From assembly GCA_020634815.1 (NCBI GenBank), contig JACKBA010000016.1:62001-126000 (forward strand): a DNA stretch of 64,000 nucleotides. The letters are read 5' to 3'. A program made the translations under genes and the position numbers. Under the pieces are notes generated by a model. It saw nothing but the letters and a program-made list of their open reading frames with translations, ran no database searches and had not been told where the DNA came from. This document shows positions 7,752 through 15,552 of this stretch, one piece after another (the stretch's first letter is position 1; every line of letters begins with the position of its first letter). This stretch comes from Caldilineaceae bacterium (lineage in GTDB: Bacteria > Chloroflexota > Anaerolineae > Caldilineales > Caldilineaceae).

Positions 7752-8516
7752 GGCATTATTGATACGAAACGCAGAATCGCCATCCAAGACAAACAGTGTT
7801 AGGTCCCAATTGTCCATTAGTTCGACCGAAGTGATAGCCCTCGCATCAGCAAGCGCGTCAGCAACGGTGTGCTTCAATGCAAGCCCTTTATACAGACCAT
7901 AGACGAACTTTTCAGCGGCAAGTACAGGTAATGAGCCCGTTACGGCGATCAGTGCGTTCACGCCTGCACTATTTGCCGATGCGACCACCTTGAACGAGTC
8001 GCAATCCATAAGAACAAGCAAACCGATGTTCTTATGGACAAGTATTTCTCGCAGTGTCTGCGGGGATATTTCGCCGTCATCGAGGTAGAGTTGTCCCTGT
8101 GGGCCGACTACGCAGTCGAAATGTACTACATCCCAACCATCCCGCAAGGCCGAAGCCAAGTCTGATTTGGTCGCGTTATTGAGTGATCTGAGAAGTACCG
8201 GTTTCCCCACCTCATCAAAAACCCGTTGGATGATTGAACTGTCCTGCTCCACATCGGTGAGTACCTCTGGTTTGTGTTCGGCCACCGAAGCTGGATTTTT
8301 GATCTTCTTTACGTTCTTCGGGTCTTTCTTGAGCATCTTGTAGAGATATTCTGGTCTTGAATACACTGACAAAATCCTCGGCAGATCCAACTTCGCAGAG
8401 TTAGAGTCTTGCGATGTTCTGCGCTTGAGCCGCTGATATAAAATTGGAACCAAGAATAGGACAACGGCAACTACTACGCCTAAGAATTGCCAAATTGGGT
8501 CGCGAAGGAAGTCCAT
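7746..8516 (-). CDS. Membrane-anchored CHAT-like (caspase-like) protein
   Basis: A 256-residue protein with start ATG 8516 (AAGGA 8 nt upstream); a TTG start at 8621 is less likely because the extra residues cross an attC-like repeat. Residues 8-27 form one membrane segment, followed by a basic RLKRR stop-transfer. From about 125 the sequence follows the CHAT pattern: VVHFDCVVGPQGQLYLDDGE (131-150), LVLMDCDSF (167-175) and AAEKFVYGLYKGL (200-212). The family's catalytic Cys is present (C172), but the His of the usual HFxGHG motif is replaced (HFDCVV). It may therefore be an inactive or altered protease scaffold. Its neighbours (a second membrane protein and an EAD1-nSTAND1-WD40 protein) suggest a signalling or effector role in a conflict system. 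Confidence 0.6.
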   Translation of the reverse strand: MDFLRDPIWQFLGVVVAVVLFLVPILYQRLKRRTSQDSNSAKLDLPRILSVYSRPEYLYKMLKKDPKNVKKIKNPASVAEHKPEVLTDVEQDSSIIQRVFDEVGKPVLLRSLNNATKSDLASALRDGWDVVHFDCVVGPQGQLYLDDGEISPQTLREILVHKNIGLLVLMDCDSFKVVASANSAGVNALIAVTGSLPVLAAEKFVYGLYKGLALKHTVADALADARAITSVELMDNWDLTLFVLDGDSAFRINNAG

Positions 8517-8569
8517 GGGTTGATCCTTGGAAGGCGTTGTGTTTCGTCCATATATGACCTGAATGTGCT

Positions 8570-8635
8570 GGCTAACGAGTTGCTTCACCTGCTGGGCGTC
8601 GCGGCCCCTAATCTCTCGCAACGTTGCGCGTAGCC
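8570..8635. other. attC-like 66-bp imperfect dyad
   Basis: It begins GGCTAAC and ends CGTAGCC, shares TGCTGGG and CGCAACGT with the element at 7692-7751 in the same order, and has an inner GTTGC/GCAAC pair. It lies between the CHAT-like gene and the gene at 8688-9572, where a cassette boundary would be expected. Confidence 0.3.
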
Positions 8636-8687
8636 ACGTCAGGTGAAAGCAATGTCAGGCACCGCCATTGACTAAACATCGCTTGCG

Positions 8688-9572
8688 TCAAGGCGTTGCT
8701 ACCGTATCCTGCCCACTTTCTGGCAGCTTCTTCATGATTACAGCACGCGCGTCCACTTTCAGGAAGTAGCCCTGCAGGTAATGAATGAATTCCTTGTGGG
8801 GGTCGTCAAAAAAGAGTGTCCCCTCGTAATAGGGCACCCCATATTCTGGATCAAGCGCGTCAATTCCCCAGATAACGTACCTTTGGTCGACTATGAAAAA
8901 GTTCTGCTGCAAGAACAATGGCGCCTTTTTTATCACTGCTACGTCTGGATTCGCCTCTGCCAACTCTAGTACGGCTTTAGTATGCTCAAACCACCTCTTG
9001 CCGACTCGGTCCTCGGTAAACTTGGCCGTTTCGCCTTCAGGGAACTGGAAGATACGTCGGTAGAAAAACTTGTCGTCTTTGTGGCGTCGAACTACATCCA
9101 AGATGGCTTGTGTATACTTCTCGCGCTCGCTTTGATAAGCCTCTGTTTCAACGCTGTGTTTGGGCGTTGGCTCGACCGAGCCTTGCGGTCGAAGATAGTA
9201 GAGATGCAGTATTTCCTTTTCAGCCTTCTCGATGATTCCCCGGGAGATTTTGTACACCTCTCCGGTGCTATGGTTTGGTGGAGAATGCACAAATTGCACT
9301 GTGAGTCCTAGTCTCCGATTGATGCTTGCCAGTTCGTCGCTTATTTCTACCAGGTTTTTCTCCTGCCGGTTAGCGAAAATACCAAGCGTAACGATAGCAA
9401 TGATGATCAACAGAGCAAGACCAAGAATTCCGGAAAGAGTCGCTCTTGCAGGTGTATCGAAAAAAGGAGACGAGATTGCTTCGAGGATGGGCCCTATTAG
9501 AATACCGAACACAATGGAGGATATCGCGATAAGGACTTCTATCCTGGCGGAGCGCTTGAGTTTGGCAAGCAT
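8688..9572 (-). CDS. Two-TM membrane protein with a C-terminal domain, possibly PLD-like without HKD
   Basis: A 294-residue protein. Membrane segments lie at about 12-33 and 46-66, then a short coiled coil (70-88). The soluble C-terminal region (about 95-285) includes EVYKISRGIIEKAEKEILHL, a run of charged helices, and FLQQNFFIVDQRYVIWGID followed by YEGTLFFDDPHKEFIHYLQG. The last part is reminiscent of phospholipase-D-like domains, but I see no HxK(x4)D motif, so the fold call is tentative. Codon usage is AT-rich like its neighbours. The promoter-like block at 9722-9750 lies about 150 nt upstream and would drive this gene and those after it. A role as a membrane-tethered sensor or effector partner of the nSTAND protein is inference. 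Confidence 0.6.
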   Translation of the reverse strand: MLAKLKRSARIEVLIAISSIVFGILIGPILEAISSPFFDTPARATLSGILGLALLIIIAIVTLGIFANRQEKNLVEISDELASINRRLGLTVQFVHSPPNHSTGEVYKISRGIIEKAEKEILHLYYLRPQGSVEPTPKHSVETEAYQSEREKYTQAILDVVRRHKDDKFFYRRIFQFPEGETAKFTEDRVGKRWFEHTKAVLELAEANPDVAVIKKAPLFLQQNFFIVDQRYVIWGIDALDPEYGVPYYEGTLFFDDPHKEFIHYLQGYFLKVDARAVIMKKLPESGQDTVATP

Positions 9573-9891
9573 GACCCTCGACCTCCTTTGCGTACAGTTT
9601 CTCGTGTATCTGCATCATAAGCCTAACCAGGCTTTATCGAGCACTTTGCTGCATATGGTCGAGGCCTGGGATGATGTGACGCACTGCTGAATCGTAGGAT
9701 ATTATCGAAGCTTTGGTCAAGATTATCGATCAGGCTGATTGAATCGACAATCTCGATTTTCACGCAGAGAGAGTCACCGGTTCCAGCCTGAGGATCTGCA
9801 GTTGCATGCGGTGATCGTGCCAGTACAGTCGGCGCCGGCGACTGGTGAATCATCACTTCATCTTGTCATCCTCTCATAGCCATATCCCCAC
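9573..9891. other. Intergenic region carrying promoter block copy b
   Basis: No gene is recognised. It holds the promoter-like block at 9722-9750 and a GATGACAAGATGAAG word near 9865 (minus strand). Confidence 0.5.
9722..9750 (-). promoter_or_regulatory. Recurrent sigma70-like promoter block, copy b
   Basis: On the minus strand: TTGTCG, a 17-nt spacer ending CAGCCTGATC, then GATAAT. Spacer length and the CAGCCTGATC core are identical to copies a and c. It is placed to transcribe the membrane-protein/CHAT-like/DUF4365 set. Confidence 0.55.
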
Positions 9892-12666
9892 TCACTCCTC
9901 AATCAAAAACCGCCGTCGTTCTTCCTCCGTAAAGATCGGCGGGTCGCGCTGGATGCGGCGGGCGGCTTCGGCGAGCAGGTCGTCGATGCTGGCAAGCCAG
10001 AGCATAGCGGTTTTGTCGGTGCTGGCGGTGACGACGAAGCGGCCATCGGGGCTGAAGGCCGCGGACGTGACCCAGGCCGTATGGCCCTGGAGTTGGCGGA
10101 ACTCGTGGTCGGAGGTGGCATCCCAGATGTGTGCGGTCTTGTCGGCGCTGGCGGTGACGACGGTGCGGCCATCGGGGCTGAAGGCCGCCGAGAAGACACT
10201 GCCCGTGTGGCCCTGGAGTTGGCGGAGTTCGTGACCGGTCTGTGCGTCCCAGAGGCGTGCAGTCTTGTCGTGGCTGACGGTGACGACGGTGCGGCCATCG
10301 GGGCTGAAGGTCGCGGACAGGAGACTGGCCGTGTGGCCGTCGAGTTGGCGGACTTCGTGGCCGGTCTGTGCGTCCCAGAGGCGTGCGGTCATGTCGGCGC
10401 TGGCGGTGACAACGGTGCGGCCATCGGGGCTGAACGCGGTGGATGTGACGATTTTCGTGTGACCCTGGAGTTGGCGGAGTTCGTGGCCGGTCTGTGCGTC
10501 CCAGAGGCGTGCGGTTTTGTCGGCGCTGGCGGTGACGACAGTGCGTCCATCGGGGCTGAAGACGGCGGACGTGACCCTGTCCGTGTGGCCCTGGAATTGG
10601 TGGAGTTGGCGTCCGGTCTGAACGTCCCAGAGGCGTGCGGTCTGGTCGTCGCTGGCGGTGACGACGGTGCGGCCATCCGGGCTGAAGGTTGCGGACCAGA
10701 CACTGTCCGTGTGGCGGGAACGGGGAAGACTCATGCACCAGGAGGTTGCCTCGTCCGCTGCGCGCTGCAGCGCATTCTGCGCCATGACCTCGGCCGGTTC
10801 GCCGTGGCGTAGGGTAGTCAGCACGGCTTCCCTTGCCAACAGCAAGGCGCGGCTGCCAGAACGGTCCTCGGGGCGTGCCAGTTCGGTGAGGGCAAAGTTG
10901 GCAAGCTGGCGGGCGATGGCCTTGCGGCTGTTGCGTTCGGCGCGCTCCTTGGCTTGGCGTAGTTCTTCCTCTTGGCGTTGGCGCTCGGCTTCCTGGGCGG
11001 CTCGGTGGGCGCACGATGCTTCGATGTAGGCGCGTTCGTCGGCTCTCCAGCCGTCGGGGCGCTGCGCCAACCAGCGCTCGGCCTCGGCCAGGATGCCGCC
11101 GGCGAGCAGCGTGCCGGGGTCGGTGCGGTTGCGTTCCCAATCGGCCAGGTACCCGGCCAGGCGGCGGCGCCAGAGCAGGAATTCCTGGTTGTCGGCCAGA
11201 CAGGCGCGCAGGCGCGGCCACTCGCGCAGGAGGGCCTCGTGGACGACTTCGACGGTGGGGTTGCCGTCGGCGTCGACGTCGGTGACGACGAGGCGGTCGT
11301 CCGCCAGACGGCGGGCCAGGTCGTGGAGGGCGGCGGGCAGGTCGGCCAGGCGCACGCGCTGGCGCACGTAGTCGACGCCTTCGTCGCGCGGCGTGACCTG
11401 GACGAGGGCGACGAAGAGGTCGGGCAGGCGCGCCTGGTCCCCGGCGTCGAGCCTGGTGTACTGGCGCTCGGCGTAGTTGGCGATGGCGCCGCCCACGCCG
11501 TGGATATCGCTATAGGCGGTGCGGGTGAGTTGGCCGGCGGCGTCCTGGCGGCTCCACAGTTCGGTGAGGGCGAACTGGAGGAGCGGGAGCTGGCCGGGCT
11601 GGGCGTCGAGGTCGCCAAGAATGGTGTCGACCAGGTCGTCGTCCTCGAAGCGGCGGCCGGCGCGGGCGGCGGGCTGCTCGATGGCGCGGCGCAGGTCGGC
11701 GCGGCCCATGCGCAGGAGGTTGGTCCAGCCGCGGTCGGCGAGCGGGCCAAGCAGGGCGTGCTCCTGGAGATAGCCGGTGAAGTCGGCGCGCAGGGTGAGG
11801 ATCTGGACGAGCCAGGGCAGGTGCTCGGCCAGGGCGGCAAGGGCGGCGGCAAAGGCGGTGTGGCCGTCGGTGGTGGGGCGGTCGCTGGTTGGGTGGTCGT
11901 CGCCGGTGGGCTGGTAGGTGAAGAACTCCTCGAATTGGTCGGCGACGAGGAGGGCGCGGTCGATGGATTGGTGGTGGCGCCAGGCGGTCAGGGCGTCGAG
12001 CAGTGGCTGCGGGTCGCTGTGCGCCGCAGCGGCCAACGTGCGGGCGCGATCGACACGGGCGAAGGGGTCGATGCCGGGCTCGGCGGCGCCGATGAACTCG
12101 TAGGCCAGGGTGAGCAGCGGGTCGCGTGAGGGCTTGAAGATGATCACGGGCCATGTTTCGCTGCCGGGCAGTCTGCCGGCAGCCAGGGCCGCGGCCAGGC
12201 CGGCGCGCACGAGGGAGGATTTGCCCGATCCCGATGCGCCGACGAGGGCGATGAAGTTGGTCTCCTGGATTTTGGCGAGCAGCTTGTCGACATCGGCCTC
12301 GCGGCCGAAGTAGTTGCGGGCGTGGGCCAGGTCGAAGGGTTCGAGGCCGCGGTAGGGGTTGGGGAGATCGGGCAGGGCGGGGCCGGCACCGGCCAGCCAG
12401 GCGGTGACTTCGGCGCAGGCGGCGCGCAGGGCGGTGTTCTGCGGCTTCTCTTCGGCGGCGCAGGCGGCCAGGTCGCCGAGGCGGCCGGCGCGTTCGGACC
12501 AATGGACAAGGTCGTGGATCTGCGCGGTCAGGGTGGTGTCGCCGCGCGTGAGGGCGTCGTAGTGCTCCTCGAGGCAGGTGTGCACAAGCTGGCGTAGCTC
12601 GTCACGGCTGAAGGCGGCGAGCAGGGCCTGGCAGAATTGGTCGAGCAGCGGGCCGGGTAGCTGCAT
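9892..12666 (-). CDS. EAD1-nSTAND1 NTPase-WD40 conflict/signalling protein
   Basis: A 924-residue STAND NTPase. Residues 5-82 match effector-associated domain 1 (DQFCQALLAAFSRDELRQLV..IHDLVHWSERAGRLGDL). Residues 104-400 are an nSTAND1 module: NPYRGLEPF, NYFGREADVDKLL, Walker A GASGSGKSS (143-151) and a LLVADQFEEFF Walker B. A winged-helix-like region and a charged coiled coil (about 560-600) follow. Six WD40 repeats (about 648-900) are almost identical to one another. ATG 12666 is chosen because a promoter (12709-12737) lies between it and the longer TTG start. Such proteins are thought to be nucleotide-gated switches that detect a trigger through the repeats and recruit effectors through the EAD. 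No second EAD protein is visible here; the membrane CHAT-like neighbour is a possible partner. Confidence 0.88.
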   Translation of the reverse strand: MQLPGPLLDQFCQALLAAFSRDELRQLVHTCLEEHYDALTRGDTTLTAQIHDLVHWSERAGRLGDLAACAAEEKPQNTALRAACAEVTAWLAGAGPALPDLPNPYRGLEPFDLAHARNYFGREADVDKLLAKIQETNFIALVGASGSGKSSLVRAGLAAALAAGRLPGSETWPVIIFKPSRDPLLTLAYEFIGAAEPGIDPFARVDRARTLAAAAHSDPQPLLDALTAWRHHQSIDRALLVADQFEEFFTYQPTGDDHPTSDRPTTDGHTAFAAALAALAEHLPWLVQILTLRADFTGYLQEHALLGPLADRGWTNLLRMGRADLRRAIEQPAARAGRRFEDDDLVDTILGDLDAQPGQLPLLQFALTELWSRQDAAGQLTRTAYSDIHGVGGAIANYAERQYTRLDAGDQARLPDLFVALVQVTPRDEGVDYVRQRVRLADLPAALHDLARRLADDRLVVTDVDADGNPTVEVVHEALLREWPRLRACLADNQEFLLWRRRLAGYLADWERNRTDPGTLLAGGILAEAERWLAQRPDGWRADERAYIEASCAHRAAQEAERQRQEEELRQAKERAERNSRKAIARQLANFALTELARPEDRSGSRALLLAREAVLTTLRHGEPAEVMAQNALQRAADEATSWCMSLPRSRHTDSVWSATFSPDGRTVVTASDDQTARLWDVQTGRQLHQFQGHTDRVTSAVFSPDGRTVVTASADKTARLWDAQTGHELRQLQGHTKIVTSTAFSPDGRTVVTASADMTARLWDAQTGHEVRQLDGHTASLLSATFSPDGRTVVTVSHDKTARLWDAQTGHELRQLQGHTGSVFSAAFSPDGRTVVTASADKTAHIWDATSDHEFRQLQGHTAWVTSAAFSPDGRFVVTASTDKTAMLWLASIDDLLAEAARRIQRDPPIFTEEERRRFLIEE

Positions 12667-12708
12667 GGCGGTGTCGAGGTTGGGTGGGTTGATGGTTGAT
12701 TGGAGGGT

Positions 12709-12737
12709 ATTGTACGGCGGATTGGGGGAAAGGGCAA
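12709..12737 (-). promoter_or_regulatory. Sigma70-like promoter of the EAD1-nSTAND1 gene
   Basis: Minus strand TTGCCC, 17-nt spacer, TACAAT. The -35 and first spacer bases (TTGCCCTTTCC) match copy d at 13269-13297, but the rest of the spacer differs. It gives a leader of about 35 nt to the ATG at 12666. Confidence 0.5.
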
Positions 12738-12922
12738 TGGTCAATGGGCAACGGTCAATGGTTAATTGTCAATCGGGGGTGGTTGGGTGACGAGATGACA
12801 AGATGAGGGGGTGAGAAGATGTTGGGGGAGGGAGGGACGAATTGTTGATGGAGGGATTGCTAATTGTTAATTGCTGATGCTGCCGATCATCCCCTCATCT
12901 TGTCATCTTGTCATCGGCTATT
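12738..12922. repeat. Composite G-rich/C-rich intergenic repeat
   Basis: GGTCAATGGGCAACGGTCAA and GGTTAATTGTCAAT lead into GATGACAAGATGAGGGG, then GAATTGTTGATGGAGGGATTG and TAATTGTTAATTGCTGATG, and end with CCCCTCATCTTGTCATC. The last is an exact 17-bp complement of the G-rich arm, so the element can form a long hairpin. Confidence 0.8.
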
Positions 12923-12971
12923 GCTCCGCGGCTATCAGGCGTCGCATCTAGCGGTCAGTTGAAAAAGTTGC

Positions 12972-13220
12972 TTAGAGGCTGTTGAACCAACCGGCCAGCA
13001 GGGCTTTGCGCTGCGCGGGCGGGGCCGCGATGAACGCGTCGATCGTCTGTTGCGAGACGACGTGGATCGATTCGGCGACGCCACCCACCCAGCAATGGAT
13101 CAGGTGCGCGCCGCAGTTGGTGCACGTTCCTACGGTGTATTCGGCGCCGCCTCCCTGCCCGATGTCGGCGATGTGCGGGTCGGGGTGGCGTTCGAATTGT
13201 TGGGCTGCACAACAGGGCAT
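12972..13220 (-). CDS. Small cysteine-containing protein of unknown function
   Basis: An 82-residue protein, start ATG 13220 with AAAGGAG 9 nt upstream. Cysteines lie in an N-terminal MPCCAAQ and in a central GTCTNCGAHLIHCWV segment, a CxxC plus His/Cys arrangement that could bind a metal. The C-terminal 35 residues (VSQQTIDAFIAAPPAQRKAL) look helical. I do not recognise the family. It is preceded by a looser copy of the recurrent promoter block (13269-13297) and stands alone between two composite repeats. Confidence 0.65.
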   Translation of the reverse strand: MPCCAAQQFERHPDPHIADIGQGGGAEYTVGTCTNCGAHLIHCWVGGVAESIHVVSQQTIDAFIAAPPAQRKALLAGWFNSL

Positions 13221-13268
13221 GGGCCTGGTCTCCTTTGTCGTGAGGCGGCTGTCTGTGTCCTGGTCGAG

Positions 13269-13297
13269 ATTATGGATCGGAGTGAGGGAAAGGGCAA
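13269..13297 (-). promoter_or_regulatory. Recurrent sigma70-like promoter block, copy d (looser)
   Basis: Minus strand TTGCCC, 17-nt spacer ending CCGATC, CATAAT. The -10 and -35 are identical to copy c at 20511; the spacer keeps the terminal GATC but not the full CAGCCTGATC. It lies about 50 nt upstream of the small Cys protein. Confidence 0.5.
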
Positions 13298-13309
13298 TTG
13301 TGTTTGATG

Positions 13310-13548
13310 GGAGAGAGAATACCAATGGTCAATGGGCAACGGTCAATGGTCAATTGTTAATGAGGGTGGGGGGGGGTGAGGGGATGAGGGGATGAAAAGA
13401 AGGACGAATTGTTGATGGATGAATTGCTGATTGTTGATTGTTGATGACGCCGATCACTCCCTCATCTCGTCACCTTGTCATCCCCTCATCCTGTCATCTT
13501 GTCACCTTGTCACCTTGTCACCTTGTCATCCCCTCATCCTGCCACCAC
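13310..13548. repeat. Composite G-rich/C-rich intergenic repeat
   Basis: Same order of words as the 12738 copy: CAATGGTCAATGGGCAACGG, a G-run with GGGGTGAGGGGATGAGGGG, GAATTGTTGATGGATGAATTG with TTGATTGTTGATGA, and then a C-rich tail of repeated CACCTTGTCA and CCCCTCATCC words. The tail is longer here than in the other copies. Confidence 0.75.
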
Positions 13549-13602
13549 CGCCAGTGGCAGGGCGCGGGCGTGTGCGATTGCCCGGCATGCGCTACGGGCG
13601 TT

Positions 13603-13965
13603 TCAGAGAATCCCGAGCGAGCGGAACAGGGTGATCAGAAGGGCGATCAGAAGTGCCGCACCGATGAAGGCAATGGGCCAGATGTTGCCGATGAGCCATG
13701 CGGCAAGGCCGACTTTGTAGCCCAGGGATTCCAGTTTGGCCTTCAGTTCTCCAACGGAGGGCTCGGTCAACGTGCTGCCGTCGGGAAAGAGAAGCGTGGG
13801 TACGCTCTCATTGCCGTCATTGATCGCACGCACGCGAGCGGCGGCCGCGCTGTCCTGGTGAATGTCAATGTAGTCAAAGTGGACCTTCGATTGTGTGAGC
13901 AGCCCTTTGACCGGTCCGAGGGCCGGGCAGGCTGGGTGACCGTAGAGAATGATGGCGTCCGGCAT
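13603..13965 (-). CDS. Glutaredoxin-like protein with C-terminal membrane segment
   Basis: A 120-residue protein. Residues 1-80 have the glutaredoxin/mycoredoxin pattern: AIILYGHPACPALGPVK with the active-site Cys at 13, DYIDIHQD, the cis-Pro SVPTLLFPDGS and TLTEPS. The usual CPxC is CPAL here, so only one active-site thiol remains, consistent with a monothiol redoxin. Residues 92-116 are a hydrophobic anchor, putting the redoxin domain at the membrane surface. Start ATG 13965 follows a strong GAGGAGGGG. It could reduce mixed disulfides, but with no partner in the neighbourhood the substrate is unknown. Confidence 0.8.
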   Translation of the reverse strand: MPDAIILYGHPACPALGPVKGLLTQSKVHFDYIDIHQDSAAAARVRAINDGNESVPTLLFPDGSTLTEPSVGELKAKLESLGYKVGLAAWLIGNIWPIAFIGAALLIALLITLFRSLGIL

Positions 13966-14042
13966 GTGTTCCCCTCCTCATGCCCTGTGGTACGTGCCGC
14001 ACCGAGGGCGGCTTCGATGCCGAGTGCAGCCCCTGCCGTACG

Positions 14043-15368
14043 TTATTCCTCCATGCGCTCCAGCGGCGGATTCCGCCACTTGCCTTCCAGCGCCGCGGCT
14101 TGCGGCCAGTAGAGGCGCATGACGACGGAGAAGGGGCCCGTGGGCGCAGGGAGCCAGTTGGCTTCGCGCGCCTGGCCGGGGGATTCGTTCTGGATCAGCA
14201 GGGTGATCCCGCCATCGTCATCGCGGTTCAAGTCCGGCAGCATCGTCGAGTTGAGCAGGTAGCGGTCAATGGGATTGGCGACGAGCAGGCTGGCAGGCTG
14301 CTCGTACATGGTCAGCGACCAGAAGGCGTGGACGGGGGGCAACTGGCCCGGCGCAAAGTGCAGGATGTAGCGGTTGGCGCCGTTCAGCGGCCGGCCGGTG
14401 CTGTCCGTGTAGTAGACCGGATACATGGCCTCCTCTTTTGTGTTCCCGTAGATGCCGAGGGCGGCGGCCAGCATGCGATAGGCGTAGTTGTTCTTCAGGA
14501 ACGCACGCGTGCCAAAGATATCACCAGAGGCGAGTTTGCCCGTTGCGGCCTGCTGCTTCAGGCGATCCGCTTCCGCCCAGGCGTCGGCCATGCCCGCTTC
14601 GATAGCCTGCCGCGTCTCGGGCGTGAGCTTGTCGACGTCGAAGGGCCGGCCCGCGCCGACGCGGATGGTGGCGAAGCGGGCCATGAGTTCTTGCTCCGAG
14701 GGGTGAGGCGGGGCGAATTGCAGGTAGAAGTTCAGGAGCTTGAAGAAGTCGAGCGATGTCCGCTGGGTGACGGGCGTCAGCGGCTTGGGGAAGTTGATCG
14801 CCGGCGCGGGCTGCGGTGCGGGCTCGCCGAGGAAGGTCGACAGCGGCTGGACGGCATATTGGGCCTGGATCTGCTTGACGGTTTCGAGGTCGCCCGGATT
14901 GTAGAGCTGCGTTCGCACGATGCCCATCGCAAGCTCCGTCTCGCAATAGACTGCCTTCGTGATGCCCGCGGGCGTCTCCCCGCGCCAGCCCGGACCGGCG
15001 ATGAGGAAGCTGCCGCCGTCATTGCCGGTCGTGCGGCTGCCGAGGTAGTCGAAGTTGTGGGTGTAGAGGTCCACCAACTGGAGGCTCCAATAGCGCTCGC
15101 CGGCGATGGGCGGCGCGGTGAAGACGATGGGTTCCGCGCGCAGGTCCAGGCCGATGAAAGAATAGGGCGTGTCCGAGTTGGGCGTCTGGACGGCCGTGTC
15201 CTCGGGCGTGAAGACCTGGGCAATGTTGCGGAGATGGTTCCACGGCGCTTTGTATTCGGGATCGGCTTGATCGACGAAGTAGGCGTATTGTATGCGGGCG
15301 TTGTCCACAATGGGGAAGCCGTAGATGTAGGCCTCCTTGGCGATGGTTCTCAGCTCTGTGGCTTGCAT
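14043..15368 (-). CDS. DUF1254/DUF1214 domain protein
   Basis: A 441-residue protein. The N-terminal half (about 10-150) fits DUF1254: AKEAYIYGFPIVDNAR, PNSDTPYSFIGLDL and GERYWSLQLVDLYTHNFDY. The C-terminal quarter (about 330-430) fits DUF1214: HFAPGQLPPVHAFWSLTMYE and an ending LYWPQ. This two-domain combination is widespread in bacteria with no firmly established reaction. No signal peptide is obvious. AAAGGAAAGG lies upstream of ATG 15368. It is transcribed with no tight neighbour: a 77-bp gap to the redoxin gene downstream and 184 bp to the membrane protein upstream. Confidence 0.88.
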   Translation of the reverse strand: MQATELRTIAKEAYIYGFPIVDNARIQYAYFVDQADPEYKAPWNHLRNIAQVFTPEDTAVQTPNSDTPYSFIGLDLRAEPIVFTAPPIAGERYWSLQLVDLYTHNFDYLGSRTTGNDGGSFLIAGPGWRGETPAGITKAVYCETELAMGIVRTQLYNPGDLETVKQIQAQYAVQPLSTFLGEPAPQPAPAINFPKPLTPVTQRTSLDFFKLLNFYLQFAPPHPSEQELMARFATIRVGAGRPFDVDKLTPETRQAIEAGMADAWAEADRLKQQAATGKLASGDIFGTRAFLKNNYAYRMLAAALGIYGNTKEEAMYPVYYTDSTGRPLNGANRYILHFAPGQLPPVHAFWSLTMYEQPASLLVANPIDRYLLNSTMLPDLNRDDDGGITLLIQNESPGQAREANWLPAPTGPFSVVMRLYWPQAAALEGKWRNPPLERMEE

Positions 15369-15552
15369 GGGGTTGCCTTTCCTTTCTCGTCTTCAAAGCG
15401 GGTCAATATCAGTGCCGGGGGCATATGGACAACTCCTCCCGCTACAGGCTATTTACCCGCCACGCACTCGTCTCACAGGTCAGGCGTCTCGCCTGTCACC
15501 TGGCCACTCACGGAAAACAACGCAGACAGGTCGGTTACACGTGGGCGCAAAC

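Noticed and set aside
8517..8621. N-terminal extension of the CHAT-like protein from a TTG start
   Set aside because: The extra 35 residues are encoded by the attC-like element, and the ATG at 8516 has a suitable AAGGA upstream.
10972..12129. 385-codon plus-strand frame and several minus-strand alternative frames
   Set aside because: Shadows of the EAD1-nSTAND1-WD40 gene; their Arg/Ala/Pro-rich composition is typical of out-of-frame reading.
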